Shown here piece by piece: positions 10,682 through 22,400 of a stretch of DNA of 64,000 nt. The notes below the pieces were generated by a model. The model was not told the DNA's origin, did not search any database, and was given only the letters and a program-made list of their open reading frames with translations. The position numbers and the translations under genes are program-made. This DNA is from Bombus terrestris. Taxonomy: Eukaryota; Arthropoda; Insecta; Hymenoptera; Apidae. Each line of letters begins with the position of its first letter. The first letter of the stretch is position 1. Location: positions 11,215,001 through 11,279,000 of the forward strand of contig NC_063271.1 of the NCBI RefSeq assembly GCF_910591885.1. Direction: 5' to 3'.

Positions 10682-12218
10682 AGTATGCTTTTCAGATGGA
10701 AAATGAGATAAGTGCATGTGCAATGCGCATACGAAATGCGATATTAATTGGTAGTTTATGGTATGATCGATCGAGGTGAAAAAGTAGGAATGGTGATAAT
10801 TGATGAATTATGACATAATTGATTAATACGACTCGGTAAATGCGAAAGTTTGGATTAACTCTTTGAGCGACCGTCAATTGGAGAAACTGTTTTTGTTTGA
10901 CGTTTTACGTAGTTGTTATAAATACTACACGTTACGAATAAATAGATGTTATAAATAATTCTATCCGATATTTACCATGCGATATTTAACTACGCATAAT
11001 TCTTCGAAAAAAGCAATAAAAGTGAAAAATAGGAATTTATATCTGCATTTATCACAGTACTATAACATAACTTTGTTCAACTGTAATTCCTCTGAAAAAC
11101 GATAAAATAGAAAGGGAGCAAAGTGTTCAAAATTCATTCGTTTACTCCTGATGTTCGCTTCGGCACTATATAAGTAACTCATCTCTTAAAATGAAATGCT
11201 CGGCAACGAACGAATCTTCAAAATTCACTCATTCGTACCTACCATGATCTAATTACAATTTCTCAAGGGAACAATGCCAGAGAAAAGTAGCGAGACCTGC
11301 AAAGTTTATTCATTCATGCGTCCATTTCCTCACAGTCGCTACCTCCGACACCGCAAACCTCATCGTACGCACATCGGTGAAAAAAACTTGCTACAAAAAA
11401 AAAAAAAAGAAAGGGAAAAAGAACACTGCATCCCATTTCATTGGTGCAAACAAGGCAGCCTATTTCATCGCAAAAAAGCAGGCGAAAAGGTAGTACTACC
11501 AAGGGATGTAACCGACAAAAACCGCGTCGAACCTCGTGTACATGCTCGCGAGGCAAAGGAGCAAGAAGACACGGTTGAAAAAAAAGACCAGGAACACTTT
11601 CATAGACCCGCGAGGAAACGCGAACGAGTCGTGAAAAAAGGTAGCAAAAAACGAGCGAACCTCGCGATGTAGTTGGCTGTGTGTATGACGAGGACAGATA
11701 TACTCGCGAGCCTCGTCTAGAGACAGTGCTACTCGGGATTATGGTTGAAGAAGGACGGAGTTAGTATCTCGGATCTCTTCGAAAGGAGGGAACCGGCTGG
11801 ACGGGAGTGGAACACCACGGGTACGACCCTCGTTCCCGAACGAGCACGCTGGAACGAGGATAGAGCGGTTCCACGAGGGTGTCGTGGAGATGTTGGAGAG
11901 AGAAGAAATTTGCTAATGGAAGAGGATAGACGAATAGATACTATATCTTGGCGCGGAGCTTTGCTTGGTAGTACAGAGACTTGGTTCTATTGGCGTGTTC
12001 TATTTTCTGTTTGAAGTTTATGATGATTGGCAAAAATACAGTAGTACTGTAATGTAAGTGTTAATTATTTGTTAGGGCACAATATAAATGTATATTTATT
12101 TATTTATTTATTTATGTACCTTAATCTCTTTATTAAGTCGGTGCATATGGAACGTATCCATCAGATGAAATTTAATCGCATAGTTTCTTCCAAAGATTAT
12201 GCGCAGTGGACCCTCGTA
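10682..12218. other. AT-rich DNA with one lysine-rich ORF that is not supported
   Basis: No gene is supported. The longest frame (11274-11672, 132 codons) encodes a Lys/Arg/Glu-rich string without any domain and includes a poly(A) run at about 11394-11410, so composition explains it. A TTTA microsatellite lies at 12094-12115. Confidence 0.5.
12094..12115. repeat. TTTA microsatellite
   Basis: Five to six tandem TTTA units. Confidence 0.95.
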
Positions 12219-12375
12219 CAATGCGTTCCCCTATAACGCGGATTTGTATAACGTCACATTCACAGCCAATATAAAATACATACAGGAGGTTCGTATATTA
12301 TCGTACACAGTGTATATGACACAGCTGTTTCCTATAACGCGGAATGAATAGCCCGCGTAATGCGGGGTTCCGTTG
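12219..12375. mobile_element. Short inverted-repeat element (157 bp), pogo/Tc1-like
   Basis: The left end is caatgcgttcccctataacg. The right end, reverse-complemented, is caacggaaccccgcattacg. Both are flanked by TA and share the accc/tccc..at.acgcgg core. There is no ORF. A diverged partial copy is at about 4840-4932. It is consistent with a TA-specific miniature element, with diverged repeats. Confidence 0.6.
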
Positions 12376-12377
12376 TA

Positions 12378-14052
12378 CTTAATCAGAGTAGTTCGCACAT
12401 AATCAATTGATTTCATTATTCCAAATATGCGAGAGTTATCAGTTCTTCTATGCCAATGGACTAATCTACGAATGGGATCCCTTACTTTACACTCACTTCT
12501 GGTTCTACGGTTCTATTACAACTTTCCCCTCTTTTCCTTCTCCTATCTTATCCCTTTAAATGTTTAACGTTCTGCCATAAAGCTAGAAACGGGGTCACGC
12601 TTTTTCAAACGTCGCGCTGGCAATCTAAGATTTCCTTCGCGATGATCGAAAGATTTGCAGTAATAACATACTTCAAATATCTAAGTCGTATTTATTGGAA
12701 AATGAAGGAAGATACGCGTAGAATTTTTTCTAAAAAAAAAAAAATAAAACTGTCAAATTACTGCGAAAAGCATCCCTTTCGATCAACTCACTTCATCGTA
12801 GCTTCGGATAGAGCCGATGTAACATATTCAAGGAATACATTAAAATTCGATTAATTCAATAATTCAACAACGACATCTTAAAAGTGGGGGAAGGGAATTT
12901 TACTCGTAAGGAAGGCTCGGACAGCGCTGTCTTATTCGACGTTACGTGCGAGAGAAAGAAAGCGAAAGGTGAACAAGAAAGAGAAAGACAGATAGAGTGG
13001 AACTCGAGGTTGGAACTCAAGCGCGAAACGGAGGTGGCGGACGATGTTGTTGGATGAAGCGAGAAGGTAAAAGACGAGAGTAGGATGGAAACGGAGGTCG
13101 GAGCGTTTTATGGGTGTGCGGTGAGGTCGAGAAGGAGGCACGACGAGCGCGTGAGGGATCGTTCAGCTCGGGAGGGGCCTGGAAGAGGGGCCAGGGGATC
13201 CTTATCGGGTTCTAGGATCGCGAGGCTCGCACGTACGGCAACCGCAACCACCGGGGAACGATGAGGAGAGACGGAGCAGAATTTTTGAACACCAGTACCC
13301 GCTCGTTTTTGTCCTCGATTGGAACTTTCTACAGCCAATTTTAGCCCTTTCAGCGCTTATAGCTCATATGGGCCACTCTAAAATCGCGAAAGCGATTCTT
13401 TCACCGAACTCTTTTGCATAATGATTTTTACTAACTAATAATTAGACTGCGGATTTTTTTGGATCTTTTAGAAGCAATTTGGACACGCGAAAGAGTATAA
13501 TATCGATTCTTTACGATGTTTAAAATATATAATACAATTTTTAATGCAAGTTCAATTTTGTTAAAATTGTAAAATTTTGCACAAATATCTGTAGGCTACT
13601 AAAAGATATTTATGCATCGACAAATGATAGGTCTCGAACAACTACAGTCGACATTTAGAAGCGATTTACGTCGCAAAATTCGGGTGTCCTTGTTATTTTG
13701 ATTTTTTGGAAGATTTAAGTAGGTATAATAAAGATTTACTTATTGGAATGAAATATTACTTTTGACTGTATTTTTGAATAGAGTAAGAAGATTGGATAGA
13801 GAAATATGTATTTGTGAACGACGGTGTATATTTGCTTTTCCTTTTACTGTTTGCGTTCGAGCTATTGGAAGCATTCGAATAAGTGGAGTGGCGCCAGATA
13901 GTAGCTTAAATAATAGGAGCTCCGCAGCGGTTCAGTAAATCGAATGTCGAATGAAATTTCATTCACGATGAATGGAGTACGGATCTGCTATAATTCTCCT
14001 ATAAAAGTTTTCAGTACCATTCGATACATTTCAATACGATCCAATATAGTTT
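12378..14052. other. Non-coding stretch with a purine-rich GC island at 12900-13340
   Basis: The island has gaaagaaagcg-type purine repeats followed by GC-rich sequence. Short ORFs on the minus strand there are competing and featureless. 13340-14050 is AT-rich, and a tgcggattttt motif at about 13448 recalls other hymenopteran repeat ends seen elsewhere in the window. No gene is supported. Confidence 0.5.
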
Positions 14053-14438
14053 TCTATAATAGATAGCTATAAAATAGCAAATAATTGCAACAAAATTGTT
14101 GTAATCTTGCTATAGAAAATTATTATAGAATAATGAAAAATTGTAGTAAAATGTTTAAATTTTACTATAGAAAATTCTGCAAATTTTGTTTAATTTTAAA
14201 ATATACAAAATATGACATTTTTATTAAAAATCGATTCTTCAAGCTTCTTGGCCAGCGTTTCCTTAATCTTATCATATTCTCTTTACGTAATTGCAATTAA
14301 CAAAGTGTCAAGACAGACGTGCAGTTTAACGATTAAAAAGGAATTTTACGTCGACTGTTATTGGACAGGCGATTGAAATTGAAATTGTGAACTAAGCCGT
14401 AATGAACTTCTGATATTTAATTGATCTCTGGTGAAGCG
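14053..14438 (+). repeat. Dispersed repeat A, copy 2
   Basis: It is closely similar to 1476-1859 in the same orientation, including ttggccagcgtttccttaat and gtgtcaagacagacgtg, and ends at the same ggtgaagcg junction. The flanks are unrelated to those of copy 1, and this copy lacks the 53-bp direct repeats. Confidence 0.85.
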
Positions 14439-15030
14439 TATAGGTTAGATTATTGGTTGCTCGCGCGTCTAATTAGGGCTATAGTGAATTTGGATTAATT
14501 AGAACACGAGTCGAGCTAAGGTATGTCCAATCCACACTGTGGTTATGTAATCGCGGTGAGCGGCCGAGGAGTGGTTGCGTGGATGGTGAGAGGCGATCGC
14601 GTTTGTCGAGGAATTATGCGATTGATTTTATTCTTCCCGAATTCAGTTCCATTACTTCCAAATTTCTTGTCAAAATTATATTCTCCAACTATTTTCAACC
14701 GCGCTATGCTCTTCGAATTTGTTACTCTCACTTCTTTGCTTTACCTGATAGAAGAAGAAATTTATAAAAAGGTTTGTATTTTCATAAATTAAATTTTAAA
14801 ATAAACAACAGCAAATCCCAAGATACATTATATAAATTCAAAAAAGTAGTATACACGTTTTTAGTACTAACATCGTTTCGATTTTTCGTCTTATATGATC
14901 GATCGATGCAACTCCTCAACAAGCCACTTAATCTGAAAAATCCTTCATTGCAAATATGAGTTTCTTAGAAATGAAATTGATCAACTCTATTTTTCATCAT
15001 ACAGAATTTTCAGTTTTATTGCACATCGAT
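14439..15030. other. AT-rich stretch, nothing supported
   Basis: The short ORFs here (60-89 codons) overlap on both strands and have no recognisable features. Confidence 0.5.
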
Positions 15031-15044
15031 TAATGAATCAACTG

Positions 15045-15747
15045 GCTTGCTTGCAGCGGTTCATTTACCCCGAGAAGATGACACAAACAATAATAAATTT
15101 TAAAGTAAATTTCAAAATAGTTTTTGTAGTATCACCACGGTCTCCCGATTCTCGTTGTATAAAGTTGATCAACGTAGTTTTTGAATGGCTCGTATATCAA
15201 CATACGATCAATGTTCAATTCTTACGAAACGATTGATTTACTTCCATCAGTTCCTTTATGCCAAGAAGTTGACATAAATACTAATAAATACTAAGGCACA
15301 TTTAACATATAGTCTTTGCAACATCGTCGCTTTCTCCTGATTCTCACTGTATTAAGTTGATCAATGTGGCTTCTGAATGGCTCGTATATCAATCAGATAA
15401 CACTGTCCGTGCTAAAACATCAGTTCCTTTATGCCAAGAAGTTGATATAAATATTATTAAATTTCAAGATAATTGAAAATGTATAGAGTTGATTAGTGTG
15501 ACTTTTGAATGGCTCGTATATCGATATACGATCAATGTTTTTCGTTCTTACGAAACGATTGACTTACTTCCATCAATTCCTTCATGCCAAGAAATTGACA
15601 TAAATAATAGTAAATTCTAAAGCACATTTAACATATAGTCTTCGCAACAACGTCGCTTTCTCCTGATTCTCACTGTATTAAGTTGATCAATGTGGCTTCT
15701 GAATGGCTCGTATATCAATCAAATAACACTGTCCGTGCTAAAGCGTG
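15045..15747. repeat. Degenerate tandem array, about 4 units of 150-190 bp in a 325-bp dimer pattern
   Basis: Each unit contains, in order, a tcctttatgccaagaagttg-like start, an ata/aaat-rich middle, a ttgatca.tgtg block and an aatggctcgtatatca end. Units lie at about 15050-15240, 15247-15418, 15419-15570 and 15572-15744. The second and fourth are the closest pair, and the first and third share a catacgatcaatgtt tail, so the array grew by duplicating a two-unit block of about 325 bp. No coding function was seen. Confidence 0.88.
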
Positions 15748-17219
15748 ATGATCATATAAAACTTGCTCCCACTCTGCATGTGTCTTCTTCCTCGTGAAGT
15801 CCGCAAGAAGAATCCGAAACTGGACGAGGCACACGCACCTCGTTGTCCCGTTATTTCCGCGTGGCGGTGTAAGCCGGCTGTCGCGGGTGTAGCAGTCGAT
15901 AAATCAACAAGTATACGCTAGGCTGTTCGCGGGTCTGTCAGACTCGCGTTGCACGCGTGTACACGCGCGGACACGTGGACAGAAACGATGGCTGAAAGAG
16001 AGCTGAAAAGGGAGGCAGCCGACTGGTGATTTATCTCGTAGACGGCTCCGGGTTCCTTTGGAATTCTGCTGCCGGCGACCGTGGACGATCTCGACGAAGG
16101 GAAGTCGATCGACCGGAATACGTCGACGTAACGAACCGATTCTCGACGCTTTCTTCCTCCTACTCTGACCGTTTATCGCGCTGACAGATGTTTTCGGTGA
16201 GTGCCGTGTAAAGCTTCGCATTACGGTTTGCTTGGTGTCGATGGCTCGAGGCGTATGTGCTGGAGACTGTGGCTTGTAATGCTGCGATCATTCGATTGTT
16301 CGTAAGACGATTATGGTTCTAGCGATCTTCAGTCGTGGCAGACTGATGAGGCGAGGATCCATTGTTCCGCCGATTCTTGCCCAATGTTCCGAACTTGATA
16401 ACGGTTCAATAAATTTTTTCATGTTGCGTTTAGGTGATTTTATCTTATTTGAAAGTAGGTAAGAATATATATGTAACGATGATCCGAGATAACGTGGCAG
16501 TGTCGTAGAAGGGCTGATCGTAAAACTTAGTTTTCATCGTATTTGAAATACACGACGTTAAGTCGTAAGACGTAAGAAATCCGATGATCGCAATTTTTTC
16601 GTTTGAGGAAACGTTTTAGATTGAAGATCGATATTGATTGTATGAAAATTTGTCTGAATTATCTGAGGGAGTAATTAGACATTTTTGTCACGAAAATTGA
16701 AAAAGATGAATCAGACTTTCTACCTATGTATGTATATGTATATCGTTGATTCTTGCAAAGATTACAAAGTGAGTAGTTTTACTTGAAATCGTATTTAAAG
16801 ATGAAAATAATCAGAAATCCTAGAGGATTTAATTCGCTATTCTTCAGAGAAAGATAAACACGTTGTGTGTGTAATGAACTTTTTGATATCGATCGAACGA
16901 GTAAATTGAACTGCGAAGATACACGCGGTTGTAGCCAGTTAAAGGCTACTACTGATTACTCGCTACTGCCTCTCTAACTGCTGGTAATTACTGGTAACAA
17001 TCGTTCTGTGTTCTACTGTGAAAGCTGTTAAACGTATCTAACTTAACCCAACCTTCGTCACAGTATGAAACACATTACGGTTGAAACGTTGGGAATATCT
17101 CAAGTGAAAAAGTGAAACATTCTACCATCTGCTTTATAATAACATCGAATACTTCTCCTCATTCATAGAACAATATCTTCAAAATAATCAGAACAATTTT
17201 TAAAGCGATATGAATAATA
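15748..17219. other. Non-coding stretch with a GC island at 15770-16250
   Basis: The island is CpG-rich and holds a 105-codon minus-strand ORF (15904-16221) without recognisable domains. The rest is AT-rich. No gene is supported. Confidence 0.45.
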
Positions 17220-17384
17220 TTAGGTTGTTGGAAAAGTGTCTTTCTTTTACAGACACGTCTTTTACAACGATGCATTTTTATACAAACATGAAACCTAATC
17301 TGTCGAACGTTATGATCTTTATTTTGATAGAACAAAATGGATCGGTTTCCTTATAAAACGAAAGAAACTTTTCGGACGACCTAA
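17220..17384. mobile_element. Mariner-type miniature element, family M, copy 1 (165 bp)
   Basis: The left end is ttaggttgttggaaaagtgt. The right end, reverse-complemented, is ttaggtcgtccgaaaagttt and continues into ctttcgtttt. TA flanks both ends (17218-17219 and 17385-17386). Two further copies are at 39819-40031 and 43811-44024. There is no ORF. The ends look like those of a mariner family. Confidence 0.85.
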
Positions 17385-17386
17385 TA

Positions 17387-18165
17387 TTTGATATATCGAA
17401 CGAATTATATGATTAGTATACGATGATTATTATCATGTATATTTTGTTATATACATTATATTGAATAATATGTTGAATAAATATTTCCAAAAATATTTTC
17501 GTAAATAGATAGCAAAATATGAAATCTCCAGATATTAATAATCAAATGAAAAATATGAAAATAACGATTATCCTTTTAGTTGGAAACAATTTTTTAATGA
17601 TAATATGTTTTTAAATCCTATTATGATTTAATGTGTTTCATAAATTTCAAAAATCTAATTGAAATGGAACATTGGATACAATTCGACATAAACGCGTAAA
17701 GGTTTAAGATTCATCGACCAATCTATCGAATTCACGTTCTCGATTCGTGTTTCATATTCTACTATTATTGTTTCTCTGCATAGCTCGTCGAAACGTCGTT
17801 TCCACCGATGTTCAACTGGTCACCTGTTGATCGTGGCTGTACCGACTTTGTAACACACCGGAAACAAAAACATATTCGAAGCTTCCGGCCGTAGTAGGAC
17901 CGGTTCAAACGAGAGCTTCGTCCCTTTCCCTTTTCGACATACGATTCGTTGCGCTAATTGGACGATTATTATGCAAATACGTCTCTGATCGTCGAATTGC
18001 TTGTATACATCGCTGAAATACGTAAATGGGAAGCCGGGAAGAAGCGTCGCGAAACGAGTCTGAAGTTGAAATCGAGTAGAGTCGTATCGAAAGAAAGTGG
18101 AAGGTTCTATCTGGGAAAATTTATTTTAGTTTAAGTTACATTCGTTCGAAATATCGTGAGAAAAA
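17387..18165. other. Non-coding, with a homeodomain/POU-like motif cluster near 17960
   Basis: The AT-rich stretch 17387-17700 shows nothing. About 17870-18000 is GC-richer and contains gctaattggacgattattatgcaaat-like content, in which ctaattg (homeodomain-type) and atgcaaat (POU octamer) lie close together. This suggests a regulatory element but proves nothing. Confidence 0.35.
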
Positions 18166-18520
18166 CTCAGGACCACGGACTCGCCACAGTTTTCAAATAT
18201 CCGCGAATCACAGAATTTGAATGTACGAATTTCGAAGTTAAATTTCCGGTATCGAAGTGTGCAATTTTTAGATTTTCCAAAACTTTCAAATTCTCCAGCC
18301 TTAAAGCTTGAAAATTCCCGAAGCTGTGAAATTCCAGAGTTTTCAAATTCCGCAGCTGCAAGCTTCGAAAGTTTCTAACTTTCCAATTTACTAACTTCTT
18401 AATTCTTCACGTTTGAAATTTCCAACTTTCGCAACTTTCGAAGAACCTTCGAAATTCTCAAACTCCGAAACTTCGGAAGCCCGGGACTCTGCAACTTCGA
18501 AACTTTAAACCTTCTCCATT
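18166..18520. repeat. Degenerate minisatellite of aactttcgaaa/aaattc motifs
   Basis: Short motifs such as aactttc, cgaaa, aaattcc and cttcgaa recur every 10-15 bp across about 350 bp with no fixed phase. A similar style of degenerate repetition occurs at 24540-24960. Confidence 0.55.
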
Positions 18521-19047
18521 TCGTAAATCTAAATGTTTAGCTTCTGAAATTCCTAAATACTACACACACTTCGCCAACCATTTCCAAACCCAGCCGAAGC
18601 AAGAAAAACCTTCTCTAAACATCCAATTACCAACCAACTCACCGCACGCCGGGTATCGTCCAGACGAAAAATCGTATAGACTCAACCAACTTACACCTTT
18701 CTTCGCACACGTACGTACATCCTACGTTGATACGTAGCTGTGGCATTGGTGTGGTGTGCAGCGGTCGTAATATAAAACGTACATCGTTCGTTTTTCTCGT
18801 TTTCTACCGTTGCAGAAGCGTGGATCGCGAATTCGTGGACGAATCGGCGAGCTTCCCCATCGCTGCCGGGAATTAAGAGCGTCGTAAGAAAGTCTCGCAC
18901 GGTTTAATTACCATTCAAGCCGGAGGGCCAGAGGGAGGCCTGGCCTCATGCAAGTATAATTCTCTGCTCCGGTCTCTCCTCTCCTCTCCTCTCTTTATTG
19001 CTTTCTCTCTTTCCCTTGGACAGCCTTCTACACGATTCTACGGTATA
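18521..19047. other. Non-coding stretch with a CT microsatellite
   Basis: GC-richer patches lie at 18640-18960, followed by a ctctc-repeat at about 18975-18995. No ORF with recognisable features. Confidence 0.45.
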
Positions 19048-19629
19048 CGGTACCCGACGAAAGTATTCGTACACCTTTGAAAACGGAATAATCTTTCTCA
19101 AACTCGACCAAACCGGCTCGAGCTTTTATGAGAAATTACGTGTATTAGTTTGTTGGATGATGCGTTGAAAAAAAAAATATGTCGAAAAAATTACAATTGG
19201 TTGGAACCGAGAAGAAGAAGGTAAAGGTCGCTTCTTATAACATTTTTGTCTGGTAATTATAATTGAAACAAAACAGTTTGAACTGATATGTCGATTATTA
19301 TATACACGTTGATAATTTCATCGAAATCGGTTGATCCTAAAACTAACGCCAATGCGATTTTCGTCATTTTTCAGCGCTCGTAGCTTGTAGTGACATTAAC
19401 CGATCTCTATGGAAGTTTCGATCTTTTAAATTTTCATTACAGATGAAAAGAAGATTGTAAAAAGCGAGTTTTACTTTTTTCGTCGCATTTCCGACCGATT
19501 GCAATTCTTTCTCAATTTTTTGTACGCGTTGTTTAATAAACTAATGCTTTTAACTTGTCGCAAAAGCTTAAGCGATTTCAAAAAGTTGTTCTCTTTTCAA
19601 AGGCGTACGAATACTTTCGTCCGGTACTG
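19048..19629. mobile_element. Non-autonomous Tc1-like element, 582 bp
   Basis: The left end is cggtacccgacgaaagtatt. The right end, reverse-complemented, is cagtaccggacgaaagtatt. Both continue into cgtac.cctttgaaaa, giving inverted repeats of about 36 bp. TA flanks both sides (19046-19047 and 19630-19631). The interior is AT-rich with no transposase. The gaaagtattcg core resembles that of the element at 9725-10679, so the two belong to related but distinct families. Confidence 0.88.
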
Positions 19630-19808
19630 TACATACATATACACAGGCCACGATCTCGAATACTGGACTGGCGTGATACGCAGGCGAAAACAGAGGAAAA
19701 GTCACTGGAGAAATGCGTTTCTTGTTCGATATTCCTCGTTTGTCTTCTATTTTCATGTGATTTCTATCATTTGCAGTGTCGTGATTGCTGCTATTTAATT
19801 CAAAGCTG

Positions 19809-20040
19809 ATGTGAATATTATGTAGGTTTTATTGGAAATTTTGAAACATAGTTTCTAATTGAAATTTTGAAATTTTCATTGGTTTCATTGGATTAAAGTT
19901 TGGATATTCTTCGTTCATCGTTTTCTCCTCTTATTTTCGCCTGATTTATTTTTTGCCCTTCCGAGTCTCGTAATTTACATTCTTTCTCATATAAACATTA
20001 CATAGGTTTTACAGGGAATTTTAGAAAACAGTTTCTATTT
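19809..20040. repeat. Diverged tandem copies leading into the 258-bp duplication
   Basis: A block with taggttttattggaaatttt...gtttctaa (about 19823) recurs as taggttttacagggaatttt...gtttctat (about 20002), so two older copies of a 180-bp unit precede the better-preserved duplication. Confidence 0.6.
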
Positions 20041-20548
20041 GCAAGTTTGGAACTTTCAGCCTGGCTTCCTGCAGATTATCGATTTACGAAGTTGAAATTT
20101 TCCTCGACATCTGCCACCTTCCCAGTACATCCAGCCATATACCCAAGTTAATTAACAGCGTATTTATTATTATCATCGTATATATACATATTTTTATCAT
20201 TCAGTCAGACTCGACCAGTTCACAAATTAAGCTTACACTCGCATCGAAAATTCCCATAATCAAGCAGCAAGACCATCCATCCTTTGGATGGATCCCATCA
20301 AGTTTGGAACCTTCAGCTTGGCTTCCTATAGATTATCGATTTACAAAGTTGAAATTTTCCTCGACATCTGCCCCCTTTCCAGTACATTCAGCCATATACC
20401 CAAGTTAATTAACAGCGTATTTATTATTGTCATCGTATATATACATATTTTTATCATTCAGTCAGACTCGACCAATTCACAAATTAAGCTTACACTTGCA
20501 TCGAAGATTCCCATAATCAAGCACCAAGACCATCCATTCGATGGTTAA
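20041..20548. repeat. 258-bp tandem duplication, two copies
   Basis: The segment starting caagtttggaac at about 20042 recurs at about 20300, a shift of 258 bp. It runs through ttcctcgacatctgcc, acccaagttaattaacagcg and a shared tcagtcagactcgacca to aagaccatccat at the end. The copies differ by few substitutions. The junction carries an atcctttggatggat palindrome. No coding role was seen. Confidence 0.93.
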
Positions 20549-20990
20549 AAATTTGCATCCTTAACGAGGCAGATACTATAATATTTCATTAACCACATTT
20601 TTTCAAGAGACACTGTATAAGCAGAAAGAAAGATAAATTTAGACGACACCCGACGCAGATTACGAGCAGCTCGATGATGAATCTTCCCTTTCATTCTCCA
20701 ACCGATCTCACCTGCGTACCGAGATCCTGTGTTCGTTAACGATGGAAAGTAATTTGCGGCGTACGAGCGACCACGGTACAATGCGTGTTTTCTTCGATAA
20801 ACCACGACCGGAAGTAGGTATTCGTGATCGCGCGTGTCGTTACCTCGCGATTTACAATCGACCGATGAAATGAGTTTGCTCGGGGCCAATAAAACGATAT
20901 GCTCGATAACGAACGAATGCCGTGTCTTTAAATATAATCGAGCCCACCGTCATGATATCTTCTGTTACATGGCGTGGTATTAGAAAGATA
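20549..20990. other. Non-coding, GC-richer 20640-20900
   Basis: A 114-codon minus-strand ORF (20545-20889) has no recognisable domain. No gene is supported. Confidence 0.4.
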
Positions 20991-22130
20991 ATTGATTATC
21001 CGGGAAATTGATTGACTTTCTAAGGCTGGAATTTTTTGGCCAATTGCCAGCTTCATAATTGATGTGCACGAGTGGATGCATGAAATATTTTATGGCAGAC
21101 GCGATTAATGTGAAAATTGGCCAATATTCTGAGAATACCATTTTTTTGGTAACTGTTCTTTTTTTTTGTGAGTTGGTGATTGGACGACGAGAGATCGATG
21201 AATCGGGAAATTAACTGATATTTTGTATAATTTGTTTGGAATTTTGGAAATGTAGAAACGATTAGTTGGAGAACTGATAAATTTCCTGTGCTTGGAATTC
21301 TTCATATTTGTTTTTGCAAAATGACTGACACATGTAGATGGAGGAATATACAAGGCATTAAATGAGAAATTGATTAATTGGGAAATTGATTAATATCGCG
21401 AGACTACTAGTAGATTCTTCGGAGGAACATTTTTAATAATCTTGTTTCATAGAGAGATTGATGTCGAGGAAAATTGGATATCGATGTTAGCTAAATCGAT
21501 AAGTTGATTAATATTCCAAGGATTTTATCATGAATTTTTAACAATTATATTTGTAGAGTGATTGATAAACATGAGTGGACAGATGAAGTCACTTACCTAA
21601 CAGGTAGGAAATTAGTTTTAAGATTACTTGAAAAACTGACTAACATGCTACAGGAGAATGGAATCTCTCGAAACTTTCTAATTTCAATCAAATCTTTTTC
21701 AATACAAAAACAAAACATCCCATAATTGATCAATCGTAAAATCATCGATATATCCTCAAAATGATTAAAATTCATTATTTCCATTATTTCGAAATTATAC
21801 ATACATATTTAGAAATTCATTATTTCATCCAAGTACTTACATATGTATTTGACATTTAAATAAATCGAAAATACTTCGATAATTCTTCGAATCTCTTAAT
21901 GCACATTTAATGAAATCAAGTTGAGTTCAACCAAGGATTTGAATTCGGAAAATGTGAACGTATTTTAAACGACCAACTATAATTTTGTTTCTCAGAACCA
22001 ATGATTCCACAACGAGGAATTAATTAATTAATTGGAAAGTTAATCAATATGCTGTGGATCGTGAAGTCTTAGAATTTTGGCTAAATAAGAGTGGTTAATT
22101 AGAAAATTAATTCTTTGGTAACTAATTTCC
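20991..22130. repeat. Degenerate repeat field of gggaaattgattaatat motifs
   Basis: The motif (a)attgattaat.gggaaattgattaatat, with variants, recurs near 20995, 21105, 21200, 21365, 21470, 22020 and 22090, often followed by a tttgg/taagg phrase. It looks like an old tandem array with units near 100 bp, now strongly diverged. Its many TAAT cores would also match homeodomain sites, so a regulatory reading cannot be excluded. Confidence 0.45.
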
Positions 22131-22400
22131 ATCAACTGGAACTGGCAGCGATCGTTCCAGGAAGGCTAAATACCGGCATTAGAAGCACTTTTGTCGCGAT
22201 AACGAGTCGGTTATGCGGATGTCCGTGAAGCAGATTGTTGGCCGACGTACTCGCGGCTACGACACGCGAATCTGCGCATGCGACACGGTCCGGTGTTGCA
22301 GTGAACGCGGACGACCCATTTAACCCATTCGCGGCCGTACTGTATACTGTATACTGTATACTAATACCGCATGCATTCGATGCCGAAGAAGGTTCTTCAC
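22131..22400. other. CpG-rich island with a 7-bp microsatellite
   Basis: A GC-richer patch with frequent cg ends in three and a half tandem tactgta units (22338-22362). The 73-codon ORF at 22235-22456 has no recognisable features. Confidence 0.5.

Noticed and set aside
11274..11672. 132-codon Lys/Arg-rich ORF
   Set aside because: Composition-driven, includes a poly(A) run, no domain or homologue recognised.
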